The translations under genes and the position numbers were made by a program. From NCBI GenBank assembly GCA_943331855.1, contig CALQNE010000163.1, positions 1 to 7,922 on the forward strand: DNA of 7,922 nt, in the 5' to 3' direction. A model generated the notes under the pieces. It had not been told where the DNA came from and made no database searches. It saw only the letters and a program-made list of their open reading frames with translations. This document shows positions 1 through 6,646 of the stretch, piece by piece; the stretch's first letter is position 1; the number at the start of each line of letters is the position of its first letter. Source of the DNA: Bordetella parapertussis (GTDB taxonomy: Bacteria > Pseudomonadota > Gammaproteobacteria > Burkholderiales > Burkholderiaceae_B).

Positions 1-175
1 AAAAGACGAGACTCAACCAGTCTTCAAAGGCGTAGCTCGCGAGCGAAACGGGTTGATGATCGGCCTCGGCAAAGCTCGCCACGATCTCGTCGGCAGACGA
101 GGTCGCGTGTGCGTTGGCTGAAGACTCGGCGCTGACGGTTGGCGCCGAGGTCGTGCGATGAGACACACCTGTCAT
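1..175 (-). CDS. TRAP transporter small permease, DctQ family (5' part only, cut by window edge)
   Basis: The first 58 codons of a gene that continues beyond position 1. The ATG at 175-173 lies 3 nt after the dctP stop codon, as expected for the next gene of a TRAP operon. The reading frame gives a hydrophilic Ser/Ala/Thr-rich stretch of about 48 residues and then YAFEDWLSLVF. That is the usual entry into the first transmembrane helix of DctQ-type subunits (an E-D/E-W-L pattern followed by hydrophobic residues). DctQ proteins are inner-membrane subunits with four helices that work with the large permease DctM in sodium-driven solute uptake. The N-terminal tail is long for the family, so a later start is possible, for example the GTG at codon 32. 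No strong ribosome binding site is visible, which suggests translational coupling to dctP. The assignment rests on operon position and this short motif; the diagnostic helices lie outside the window. Confidence 0.72.
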   Translation of the reverse strand, partial: MTGVSHRTTSAPTVSAESSANAHATSSADEIVASFAEADHQPVSLASYAFEDWLSLVF

Positions 176-178
176 GAT

Positions 179-1153
179 TTACTTGATCGCCTGGATGCGA
201 TCCCAATCGGCTTTTTGATAGCCGTACTGCTCAAAGGAAACTTTTTGTACAACGACAGACTGAAAAGCCTTGGTATCAACCTCGACGACGCTGATTCCTT
301 TGGCCTTAAAAATACCAACGAGTTCTTTTTCACGTGCTGCAATTTCACGTGAAGACTTTGCAGCGGCTTCTTGCATGACTTCAGTAAACATTGCTTTGTC
401 GGCATCGCTGAGTTTTTTCCAAAGGCCACCGGCGACAATAGTGTTGAGGTGATCAACGATATGTCCAGTTAAGACAATATGTTTTTGTACCTCATAGAAT
501 TTTTTAGCTTCAATAGTAGGTAAAGGATTTTCTTGAGCTTCAACGGTGCCATTTTGCAAGGCAAGGTAAACCTCGGCGAAGGCAATCGGCGAAGTGTTAG
601 CACCGCACGCGCGAGGCATGGCTAAATAAGCTGGCACGTCAGGCACGCGAATCTTCAAGCCCTTCATCTCTTCGCAAGTTTTGAATAGGCGGTTGGTGGT
701 GGTGTGACGCACCCCGTAGTATGTGGTCGCGACAATGGTGTGACCGCTGCTCTTGGCATAGCCTGCATTCAGTTCTTTATAAATGTCACTTTTGGTGTAG
801 GCCAACAGATGGTCGACGCCGCGGAAGGTGTACGGATAGTAGGTGACGCCGATTCGCGAAAAGTTTTTCGCGGCAAAGCTCGAACCCGAGATGATGATGT
901 CAACAGTTCCTAAGCCCAGACCTTGGTTAATGTCGTTTTCTTTACCAAGTTGTGAGGCTGGATAGACGTCAATCAAGTACCGTCCGTTTGAGCGCTTTTT
1001 AATTTCTTCAGCGGCCCACACCGAGGTCGTGTGATAGGGTTCTGAGGTTTCATAGACATGCGCCCACTTGAGTTTGGTTTGTGCCAAGGTTGGGGCAGCA
1101 GCAGCAGCGCAAAGCAAGAGCGCGAATGCTGTTTTGATGGTGAGGCTTTTCAT
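179..1153 (-). CDS. dctP: TRAP transporter substrate-binding protein, DctP family
   Basis: Periplasmic solute receptor of a tripartite (TRAP) transporter, 324 residues, a normal length for the family. Residues 1-24 form a Sec signal peptide: K2 and K7, a hydrophobic Ala/Leu core, and a likely cut after PTLA before Q25. The mature protein starts with KLKWAHVYETSEPYH, typical of the DctP/SiaP fold. The conserved core is present: GLKIRVPDVP at 165-174, where R169 matches the arginine that binds the substrate carboxylate, then FAEVYLALQNGTVEAQENP at 192-210 with N209. This predicts a carboxylate substrate; the exact compound cannot be told from sequence. The start at 1153 is supported by the signal peptide and a GAGAG ribosome binding site 10 nt upstream. 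The dctQ start follows after 3 nt. The 5' region carries a GntR-type palindrome and the rne terminator, so the operon probably has its own inducible promoter. Confidence 0.93.
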   Translation of the reverse strand: MKSLTIKTAFALLLCAAAAAPTLAQTKLKWAHVYETSEPYHTTSVWAAEEIKKRSNGRYLIDVYPASQLGKENDINQGLGLGTVDIIISGSSFAAKNFSRIGVTYYPYTFRGVDHLLAYTKSDIYKELNAGYAKSSGHTIVATTYYGVRHTTTNRLFKTCEEMKGLKIRVPDVPAYLAMPRACGANTSPIAFAEVYLALQNGTVEAQENPLPTIEAKKFYEVQKHIVLTGHIVDHLNTIVAGGLWKKLSDADKAMFTEVMQEAAAKSSREIAAREKELVGIFKAKGISVVEVDTKAFQSVVVQKVSFEQYGYQKADWDRIQAIK

Positions 1154-1191
1154 GATGATATGTCTCTCTTTTTAAAATAAAAAAACTAGAC

Positions 1192-1232
1192 GCTCGAAGT
1201 CTTTCGATGAGACGCGCGATGAAAGAACGAGC
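1192..1232 (-). repeat. Imperfect inverted repeat in the dctP leader
   Basis: The arms GCTCG (1192-1196) plus TCTTTC (1200-1205) pair with GAAAGA (1221-1226) plus CGAGC (1228-1232). They form an 11-bp interrupted stem with a small internal loop and a 15-nt terminal loop. It lies between the palindromic operator and the dctP start, so it would be in the leader mRNA if transcription begins near the operator. No U-tract follows directly, so it is not a plain terminator. Its function is unknown. Confidence 0.35.
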
Positions 1233-1249
1233 CGGGCTTGGTTGCTGAT

Positions 1250-1266
1250 AATTGGTCTGACCAATT
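1250..1266. promoter_or_regulatory. Palindromic operator, GntR/FadR type, upstream of the TRAP operon
   Basis: A perfect palindrome with 8-bp arms around one central base: AATTGGTC-T-GACCAATT. The core TGGTCnGACCA matches the site type known for FadR-subfamily GntR regulators (FadR itself binds TGGTCnGACCA-like sites). It lies about 100 nt upstream of the dctP start. On the minus strand a TAGTAT hexamer (a possible -10) is just upstream of it, and TTGAAA (a possible -35) overlaps its edge. Bound repressor would therefore cover a promoter. No convincing -35/-10 pair could be fixed. The regulator gene is not in the window. The palindrome is seen directly; the regulator family is inferred. Confidence 0.6.
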
Positions 1267-1320
1267 TCAAATACTAGTCTTGGTGTGTGAGCTTGGGATA
1301 TTAGGGTGAACCCTCCCAAT

Positions 1321-1352
1321 AAAAAAACAGCGACCGAAGTCGCTGTTTTTTT
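1321..1352 (-). terminator. Intrinsic terminator of rne, probably active in both directions
   Basis: A perfect 7-bp GC-rich stem (CAGCGAC/GTCGCTG, 1328-1334 and 1339-1345) with a 4-nt loop, flanked by seven A on one side and seven T on the other. Read on the minus strand the loop is C-UUCG-G, the extra-stable tetraloop frequent in terminators, followed by seven U. It starts 46 nt downstream of the rne stop codon and separates rne from the TRAP operon on the same strand. Confidence 0.93.
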
Positions 1353-1398
1353 GCGTGGGCCCCTTGAAGAGCCAAACGGCTAGTAGAGTAAGTTCGTT

Positions 1399-4350
1399 TT
1401 AGACCCGTGTTTCAACTTGAGTTAACGGTTCGTTCGAAATCACAACAGCCGGTTTACGCTCACGACCAAGTCTAACGACGACTGTCGGTTGTTGAGCGAG
1501 CGTTTGAGCAACCCGAATTGGATCACTTTCAATCCACTGCAAGCCTGCCGAGCGGACAATCGCGTGCAAGGTTGCCAGATCTGCGACCGGTGCAGGAGCG
1601 GGCACAGGAGCGGCTGCCGGCGCAACGGCCGCCGGCGCTGATACGGGTGCTGCAACAATCTCTGGCACAATCGCAACCGGTGCAGCAGTACTGACCACAG
1701 CTGCTGTTTCGATCGCCATCGCAGGCGCTACGCTCGCAACGGGGGTTTGAACGATGCTAGGTGCGGCCACGTTTGCGACCTGTGCTGGTGCTGGCGCGCT
1801 GGGCGATGCGCCGACATTGACGTAAGCAGCCGGCGCACTCGGTGCCGAATATGGCGCAGGAGCTTGGGCAGCTGCTTCGACGTGTTGCACGGGCGCGACC
1901 TGCTCAGCGGCGATTGGTGCAGCCACGTAAGCTTGCGAGACTGGAGCCTGATACACAGGCGCAGTCGGTGCTTGCTCGGTAGCGACGGCTGGAGTAGCCA
2001 TTGCGACCGGAGCGGCATACTGAGCCTGAGTTGAGGACTCTGCGTGCGCAGGCGTGTCGATTGCCTGACCGGCTTGTGCGCCTTCTTGGTTTCCAAAACC
2101 TAACGCGTCATCTGGACCACGCTTGCCACGACGACTACGACGACGGCGGCGTTTACGGTCTGAGTCACCGCGGTCTCCATCTTCTTCCGAAGCATGTTGT
2201 CCATCAGGTCCCTGTTGCAGGTGGCGTTGATCATCCGTCTGGGCCGTGGCGGCTGCGTCGGTGCGTGGGCCTTGCGTAGGGCGTGATTCTTGGTTTGAAC
2301 CAACGGCTTGTGCGCCCGCTTGCGCAGCAACCTGCGTGGTTGGACGTGCGCCATCAACGCCTTCTTGACGTGCATCGCCCTCGTCTCGACGACGACCGCG
2401 CTGCTGACGACCGCGATTACGCGAATCCTGGTTTTGCTCGGCGCCTTCTTCACGTGGCGGGCGGCGGTTATCCACTTCTCCAGTAGTTTCGGCGGGGCTT
2501 TGACGGGCGTCGTTGCGCTGCTCTGGTCGACGACCACGGTTTTGGCCACCGCGATTACCATTGCCGCGGTTGCCATGGCCATTGCGACCACGATCAGCAC
2601 GAGACTCTGATGGTTTAGGTGTTTCTTCAGCTTTTTTGTCTGTTGAAGAGCCGCCAGTGAGCCAGCCCATCAAGCGTTTGAACAAGCCAGGCGAAGACTC
2701 GGTTGAAGCAGACGCTTTTTTGGCAGAGGCCGAAGAAATCGGAGCGGGTTGCGAAGGCGTGATGCCTTTGACCAGCGCTTCAGGTTTTGCTTTGACTTCT
2801 TGTTCTTTAGGTGCCCAACTCATGTCGGTTGAAGGTGAGTCGACCAAATCGAAACTGGTCTTGATATCTTCCAGGCGTGGGTCGTCGTGACGCAAACGCT
2901 CAATGTGATGGTGCGGTGTTTCGAGGTGACGATTTGGGATCAGAATCAGATTGACCTTCAAACGTGCTTCGATCTTGGTGATATCTGAACGCTTTTCGTT
3001 GAGCAAGAAGGTGGCAACGTCGACGGGCACCTGCGCATGCACAGTCGCCGTATTTTCTTTCATGGCCTCTTCTTGCAGCAGACGCAGGACTTGCAGGGCG
3101 CTAGATTCGGCGTCGCGAATGACACCCGTGCCATTGCAACGCGGGCAAGTAATGTGTGAACCTTCATTGAGTGCCGGACGCAAGCGCTGGCGCGAGAGTT
3201 CCATCAAACCGAAACGCGAAATCTTGCCCATTTGCACACGCGCACGATCAAAGTGCAGGGCATCGCGCAGACGGTTTTCAACAGAACGTTGATTTTTGGT
3301 GTCTTCCATGTCGATAAAATCGATCACGATCAGACCACCCAAATCGCGCAGGCGCAATTGGCGCGCGACTTCGTCGGCGGCCTCTTGGTTCGTCCGCGTG
3401 GCGGTTTCTTCAATGTCAGCACCACGCGTCGAGCGCGCTGAGTTGACGTCGACCGCGACTAAGGCTTCGGTGTGATCAATGACGATTGAACCACCCGACG
3501 GCAGTTCAACGGTGCGCGAATACGCTGTTTCGATCTGATGTTCAATTTGAAAGCGCGAAAACAAAGGCACGTCATCGCGATAGCGTTTAACGCGATCAAC
3601 GTTGTCGGGCATCACGACACTCATAAACGCAGTGGCTTGATCCGCGATGTCATCGGTATCAATCAGAATTTCGCCAATGTCGGGCGAAAAGTAATCGCGA
3701 ATAGCGCGAATGACGAGGCTTGATTCAAGATAAATCAGGATCGGTGCAGGATTGTCTTTGGCGGCACCATCGATGGCAGTCCAGAGTTGCATGAGGTAGG
3801 ACATGTCCCATTGCAGCTCTTCGGCATTGCGACCAATGCCAGCCGTGCGGGCAATGATGCTCATGCCAGGCGGAATCACTAATTGATCCATGGCTTCGCG
3901 TAACTCTTGGCGCTCTTCACCTTCAACGCGGCGTGACACACCACCGCCTCGAGGATTGTTCGGCATCAAGACGAGATAGCGACCCGCCAGTGAAATGAAG
4001 GTCGTGAGTGCCGCGCCTTTGTTGCCGCGTTCTTCTTTTTCAACCTGAACGATCAGTTCCTGACCTTCGCGCAGGGCATCTTGAATGCGTGCAGTGCGAA
4101 CATCGACGCCTTCTTTAAAATAGCTGCGGGCGATTTCTTTAAACGGTAAAAAGCCGTGACGCTCTTCGCCGTAACTGACAAAGCAGGCTTCGAGACCGGG
4201 TTCAATACGGGTAATGACACCTTTGTAGATGTTGCCTTTGCGTTGTTCACGGCCGGCGATTTCGATGTCGAGGTCGATGAGCTTTTGCCCGTCGACGATA
4301 GCGACCCGAAGTTCTTCAGGGTGCGTTGCATTAAATAGCATGCGCTTCAT
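1399..4350 (-). CDS. rne: Ribonuclease E
   Basis: Essential endoribonuclease that cuts single-stranded AU-rich RNA in mRNA decay and in rRNA and tRNA maturation; the core of the degradosome at the inner membrane. 983 residues from the preferred start. An upstream in-frame ATG at 4365 would add five residues (MEKHP), but GGAGAAA sits 9 nt before 4350 and the family normally begins MKRMLFNAT. Numbered from 4350: S1 RNA-binding domain about 35-120; DNase I-like catalytic domain with AVDVNSAR (metal ligand D301, plus N303) and IVIDFIDM (D344), matching D303, N305 and D346 of E. coli; zinc-link CPRC with C402 and C405. The C-terminal half is disordered: an amphipathic helix [12 protein letters not shown] at about 555-566 resembling the membrane-targeting segment, Arg/Gly/Gln-rich RNA-binding blocks at about 585-655 and 730-745, an Ala/Pro/Val-rich region at about 775-923, and a conserved tail ending QVETRV. 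A terminator follows. The upstream leader is long and structured. Confidence 0.97.
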   Translation of the reverse strand: MKRMLFNATHPEELRVAIVDGQKLIDLDIEIAGREQRKGNIYKGVITRIEPGLEACFVSYGEERHGFLPFKEIARSYFKEGVDVRTARIQDALREGQELIVQVEKEERGNKGAALTTFISLAGRYLVLMPNNPRGGGVSRRVEGEERQELREAMDQLVIPPGMSIIARTAGIGRNAEELQWDMSYLMQLWTAIDGAAKDNPAPILIYLESSLVIRAIRDYFSPDIGEILIDTDDIADQATAFMSVVMPDNVDRVKRYRDDVPLFSRFQIEHQIETAYSRTVELPSGGSIVIDHTEALVAVDVNSARSTRGADIEETATRTNQEAADEVARQLRLRDLGGLIVIDFIDMEDTKNQRSVENRLRDALHFDRARVQMGKISRFGLMELSRQRLRPALNEGSHITCPRCNGTGVIRDAESSALQVLRLLQEEAMKENTATVHAQVPVDVATFLLNEKRSDITKIEARLKVNLILIPNRHLETPHHHIERLRHDDPRLEDIKTSFDLVDSPSTDMSWAPKEQEVKAKPEALVKGITPSQPAPISSASAKKASASTESSPGLFKRLMGWLTGGSSTDKKAEETPKPSESRADRGRNGHGNRGNGNRGGQNRGRRPEQRNDARQSPAETTGEVDNRRPPREEGAEQNQDSRNRGRQQRGRRRDEGDARQEGVDGARPTTQVAAQAGAQAVGSNQESRPTQGPRTDAAATAQTDDQRHLQQGPDGQHASEEDGDRGDSDRKRRRRRSRRGKRGPDDALGFGNQEGAQAGQAIDTPAHAESSTQAQYAAPVAMATPAVATEQAPTAPVYQAPVSQAYVAAPIAAEQVAPVQHVEAAAQAPAPYSAPSAPAAYVNVGASPSAPAPAQVANVAAPSIVQTPVASVAPAMAIETAAVVSTAAPVAIVPEIVAAPVSAPAAVAPAAAPVPAPAPVADLATLHAIVRSAGLQWIESDPIRVAQTLAQQPTVVVRLGRERKPAVVISNEPLTQVETRV

Positions 4351-4356
4351 TGGATG

Positions 4357-4363
4357 TTTCTCC
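4357..4363 (-). promoter_or_regulatory. Ribosome binding site of rne, which decides the start
   Basis: GGAGAAA on the minus strand, with GGAG ending 9 nt before the ATG at 4350. The alternative ATG at 4365-4363 overlaps this site and has no such motif upstream. Flanking bases TGGA (4364-4361) and TCCA (4354-4351) could pair across a 6-nt loop and partly mask the site. Confidence 0.75.
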
Positions 4364-4390
4364 ATTTAAATGGCGCGCCGGAAGTCGACG

Positions 4391-4414
4391 CGCAGCCACG
4401 CGTTGCTGGCTGCG
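4391..4414 (-). other. Stem-loop in the rne leader, nearest to the start codon
   Basis: A perfect 8-bp inverted repeat, CGCAGCCA (4391-4398) and TGGCTGCG (4407-4414), around an 8-nt loop. It lies about 40 nt before the rne start and has no U-tract after it, so it is not a terminator. Its place just upstream of the ribosome binding site fits a regulatory hairpin in the mRNA leader. Confidence 0.55.
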
Positions 4415-4440
4415 AAACACAGAAGTTGGCAAGAATAGTC

Positions 4441-4461
4441 GCACGCCCAACGAGGGCGCGC
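4441..4461 (-). other. Second stem-loop in the rne leader
   Basis: Arms GCACGCCC (4441-4448) and GGGCGCGC (4454-4461) around the 5-nt loop 4449-4453. In the minus-strand RNA all eight positions pair, one as a G-U wobble. On the plus strand that position would be an A-C mismatch, which suggests the structure belongs to the minus-strand (rne) transcript. Confidence 0.5.
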
Positions 4462-4568
4462 GAAGAAAAGGTCTTTAGACCGGCATGGCGCGCCAAGCGG
4501 CGCGAGGTTCGTTCAGCAAAAAGGTCAGAGTCACGGTTGTGGTTGACTAAAAAAGGTGCTGAGAACAT

Positions 4569-4593
4569 CAGGCGCGACAGTGTCAGGCGCCTG
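4569..4593 (-). other. Third stem-loop in the rne leader
   Basis: A perfect 7-bp inverted repeat, CAGGCGC (4569-4575) and GCGCCTG (4587-4593), with an 11-nt loop. The right arm is part of a 10-bp palindrome CAGGCGCCTG (4584-4593). It could form in RNA of either strand. Confidence 0.4.
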
Positions 4594-4761
4594 CTGCAGG
4601 GATACGACGGTTTCTTGCATGTGCTTCAGTATCGCGCGCGACACGAGGGGGCATACACTTTTAAGTGCGGGCGTAACGTAAAAACGTCGCAACGGCGCGC
4701 TTGAAATGCATCCCGGTCTAGCCGGCGACCAGCAACCCAGAGGGGAAAAGAAAGCAAGCGG

Positions 4762-4767
4762 TACAAT
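4762..4767 (+). promoter_or_regulatory. Candidate -10 box for rluC
   Basis: TACAAT preceded by GCGG, 89 nt before the rluC start, five of six matches to the sigma-70 -10 consensus. No recognisable -35 hexamer lies 16-18 nt upstream, so this is a weak call. It is the best plus-strand -10 candidate in the gap. Confidence 0.35.
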
Positions 4768-4851
4768 GAAGTCCGCGATCCAGACGGAGACGCGACAACT
4801 TAATGCATCTCGACGCCAGAGGGCTTTCTAAACCCCTTTAAGGCTTCGCCG

Positions 4852-4879
4852 ATTATATGCCGCTTTTAGCCATGCGCAA
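4852..4879 (-). promoter_or_regulatory. Candidate rne promoter overlapping the rluC start codon
   Basis: On the minus strand a perfect TATAAT (4857-4852) lies 16 nt after TTGCGC (4879-4874), which keeps the TTG of the -35 consensus; TTTGCG with a 17-nt spacer is the alternative reading. The -10 box covers the first base of the rluC ATG at 4857 and the -35 lies inside rluC codons. Initiation would fall near 4845. A perfect -10 can occur by chance, but its direction and position relative to rne support the call. Confidence 0.5.
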
Positions 4880-5861
4880 AGAATTCTCAGTTCCTACACC
4901 GATTTCTGCCCCAAAAGCCGCGGCAAACCTAGCTCCGGCAGTTCGGCTGGTTGAAGTCACCGAAGAGCACGATGGCCAGCGCCTTGATAATTTCTTGATG
5001 CGTTTGTGCAAAGGCGTGCCCAAAAGTCATATCTATAAAGCGGTTCGGGGGGGCGAAGTTCGTATTAATAAGGGGCGCGCGACGCCCGAGACCCGTATCA
5101 ATATCGGCGACATCGTACGGGTGCCCCCAATGCGTTTGCCTGCGCCTGAGCAAAAGCGGGCCGTGCCAGGGCTTGAGTTTCCGATTGTTTTTGAGGATGA
5201 GGGCCTGCTGGTCATCGATAAACCGGCCGGGACGGCGGTGCATGGCGGCAGTGGGGTTTCTTTCGGGGTGATCGAAGCGCTTCGGGCTGCACGCCCCGAG
5301 GCCCGGTTTTTAGAACTGGCCCATCGTCTTGATCGTGACACCTCTGGCTTGTTGCTAATCGCCAAAAAAAGAAATGTTTTATTAGCCTTGCACGAAATGT
5401 TTCGGATGGGCGGCGGAAGCAAACATTATTTAGCTTTGGTTGAGGGTGACTGGGTCAATGCCCGTCAGCACATTCGCCTGCCGCTGACTAAATGGACAAC
5501 CCAAACCGGCGAGCGTCGGGTCAAGGTTCAAACCGAGGGGCAAGTCGCCCATACGATCGTCTCAGCGCTTAAACGGTTTAAGGGCTTTAGCTTGGTTGAC
5601 GCTGAATTACGTACGGGTCGCACACATCAAATCAGAGTGCACCTTGCCTCAAGTGGCTTTCCAATCGTTGGCGACGATAAGTACGGCCGCGATGAAAGCC
5701 ACGCTGAATTTGGCAAAATGGGTTTCACTCGTATGTTTTTGCATGCTCATCGCTTCAACATGCCGCATCCACTGACTCAAGAGCCCTTAGCGCTCGTCGC
5801 ACCCTTGCCCCCTGCGTGTGAGAAACTTCTGCAACAACTACAACCCTTGCAAGCGGTATGA
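4857..5861 (+). CDS. rluC: 23S rRNA pseudouridine(955/2504/2580) synthase
   Basis: RluA-family enzyme that isomerises uridines to pseudouridine in the peptidyl-transferase region of 23S rRNA. 334 residues, close to the 319 of E. coli RluC. An S4 RNA-binding domain spans about 40-95 (GQRLDNFLMRLCKGVPKSHIYK, then the RGGEVRINKGR turn). The catalytic domain follows with IDKPAGTAVHGG at 120-131, the signature HRLDRDTSG at 156-164 with catalytic aspartate D159, and RTGRTHQIRVH at 252-262. The divergent pairing with rne is also found in E. coli and supports RluC over other RluA-type enzymes. The first ATG (4857) has only a distant TAAGG, 13 nt upstream, and ATG 4872 (M6) has none. The first about 28 residues are outside the fold, so the start is uncertain. 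Its stop overlaps the start of the next gene by ATGA, so the two are probably co-transcribed. Confidence 0.95.
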   Translation: MPLLAMRKEFSVPTPISAPKAAANLAPAVRLVEVTEEHDGQRLDNFLMRLCKGVPKSHIYKAVRGGEVRINKGRATPETRINIGDIVRVPPMRLPAPEQKRAVPGLEFPIVFEDEGLLVIDKPAGTAVHGGSGVSFGVIEALRAARPEARFLELAHRLDRDTSGLLLIAKKRNVLLALHEMFRMGGGSKHYLALVEGDWVNARQHIRLPLTKWTTQTGERRVKVQTEGQVAHTIVSALKRFKGFSLVDAELRTGRTHQIRVHLASSGFPIVGDDKYGRDESHAEFGKMGFTRMFLHAHRFNMPHPLTQEPLALVAPLPPACEKLLQQLQPLQAV

Positions 5862-6517
5862 AACAATATTCTGTGATTGTCTTTGATTGGGATGGCACCC
5901 TGATGGACTCCACCCATGGCATTGTGCAGGCCATTCAGGGCGCTTGTCGCGACCTTGAACTGCAAGTTCCAAGCGCGGCGCAAGCGGCCTGGGTAATTGG
6001 GCTGTCCCTTGAGCCGGCGTTGCGTCATGCGGTGCCTGATCTCACCAAATCCTTAGAGCCTCTCTTTTTAGAGCGCTATCGCCATCATTACCTGGGTCGA
6101 GATCAAACACTTAAATTGTTTGAGGGTATCCCTGAATTGCTGGCCGACTTAAAAGCCACGGGCGCCACGCTTGCGGTCGCAACCGGAAAAAGTCGCGTTG
6201 GTCTGAATCGCGCATTGACCTCCACCGCGTTGCACAGCACTTTTCAAGCAAGTCGCACGGCAGACGAAACCTTTGGCAAGCCGCATCCGGGCATGTTGCT
6301 TGAGCTGATGGACGAGTTGATGGTTGAGCCTGCGCAAGTCGTGATGATCGGAGATACTTCGCACGATTTAAAAATGGCCGCTAACGCTGGGGTGCATGGA
6401 CTTGGGGTGGCCTATGGCGGCGCGCATCCCGCTGATGAATTGCGGGCGTGTCCAAACCAGGGCGTCGTCGAACGCGTGGCTGATTTACGCACATGGCTGT
6501 TTGAGCACTTGGCTTGA
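5858..6517 (+). CDS. HAD-superfamily hydrolase, phosphoglycolate phosphatase-like (subfamily IA)
   Basis: Cytoplasmic phosphatase of 219 residues, the usual size for this subfamily. All four HAD motifs are present: FDWDGTLMDS with nucleophile D10 and general acid/base D12; VATGK with T109; K141 in FGKPHPG; and GDTSHD with D166 and D170 for Mg2+ binding. The cap between motifs I and II (about 17-90) is helical, as in type C1 enzymes. These enzymes remove phosphate from small molecules such as 2-phosphoglycolate, pyrophosphate or sugar and nucleotide phosphates; the substrate here cannot be read from sequence. The ATG overlaps the rluC stop (ATGA), implying one transcript and coupled translation. 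A HAD gene of this kind next to rluC is, to my knowledge, common in Burkholderiales, so a housekeeping repair role is plausible. No clear terminator follows it. Confidence 0.9.
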   Translation: MKQYSVIVFDWDGTLMDSTHGIVQAIQGACRDLELQVPSAAQAAWVIGLSLEPALRHAVPDLTKSLEPLFLERYRHHYLGRDQTLKLFEGIPELLADLKATGATLAVATGKSRVGLNRALTSTALHSTFQASRTADETFGKPHPGMLLELMDELMVEPAQVVMIGDTSHDLKMAANAGVHGLGVAYGGAHPADELRACPNQGVVERVADLRTWLFEHLA

Positions 6518-6646
6518 TTGCAGGCACCTGGCCGGTCACCCGCGTCTCTGTGTGCAGCAAGATAATTATTGGCAAGCGCTCTTGGGTTGGTTATGCTCCA
6601 CCCATCCTTTATTTGACCTTCTTAAACTTCTTAAGTTGAGCGTGCT

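Larger units (their letters stand above)
4351..4845 (-). promoter_or_regulatory. Long structured 5' leader of rne (gap of about 500 nt without a gene)
   Basis: No convincing gene lies between rne and rluC. If transcription of rne starts just downstream of the minus-strand TATAAT at 4857-4852, this stretch is its 5' untranslated region, about 495 nt. By eye it holds three stem-loops: 4569-4593 (7 bp, CAGGCGC/GCGCCTG, 11-nt loop), 4441-4461 (8 bp with one G-U pair in the minus-strand RNA, 5-nt loop) and 4391-4414 (8 bp, CGCAGCCA/TGGCTGCG, 8-nt loop). A weaker stem at 4470-4481 is followed by a short U-rich run. In E. coli the rne leader is 361 nt and its hairpins let RNase E lower its own synthesis. 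The same role here is inferred from position and structure, not from sequence match. Part of this region, near rluC, must also hold the rluC promoter. Confidence 0.55.

Noticed and set aside
1050..1319. Minus-strand open frame of 89 codons upstream of and overlapping the dctP start
   Set aside because: It overlaps the signal peptide region of dctP in another frame and covers the operator and leader; no recognisable protein features.
2100..2600. Minus-strand open frame of 166 codons and plus-strand frames around 2001-2610
   Set aside because: They lie over the Arg/Gly/Gln-rich low-complexity part of rne; stop codons are rare there because of composition. The rne frame has clear family conservation on both sides.
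4362..4379. Adjacent SwaI (ATTTAAAT) and AscI (GGCGCGCC) recognition sequences before rne, resembling a cloning linker
   Set aside because: The surrounding sequence is continuous natural leader, a second GGCGCGCC occurs at 4487-4494, and no vector-like sequence is present; such short palindromes arise by chance.
4543..4571. TTGACT on the plus strand as a -35 box for rluC
   Set aside because: At spacings of 16-18 nt the following hexamers (such as CATCAG) do not resemble a -10 box.
4354..4704. Open plus-strand frame of 116 codons in the rne-rluC gap
   Set aside because: Arg-rich composition typical of a chance frame in GC-rich DNA, no ribosome binding site, no recognisable motif, and it lies over the stem-loops and start region of rne.
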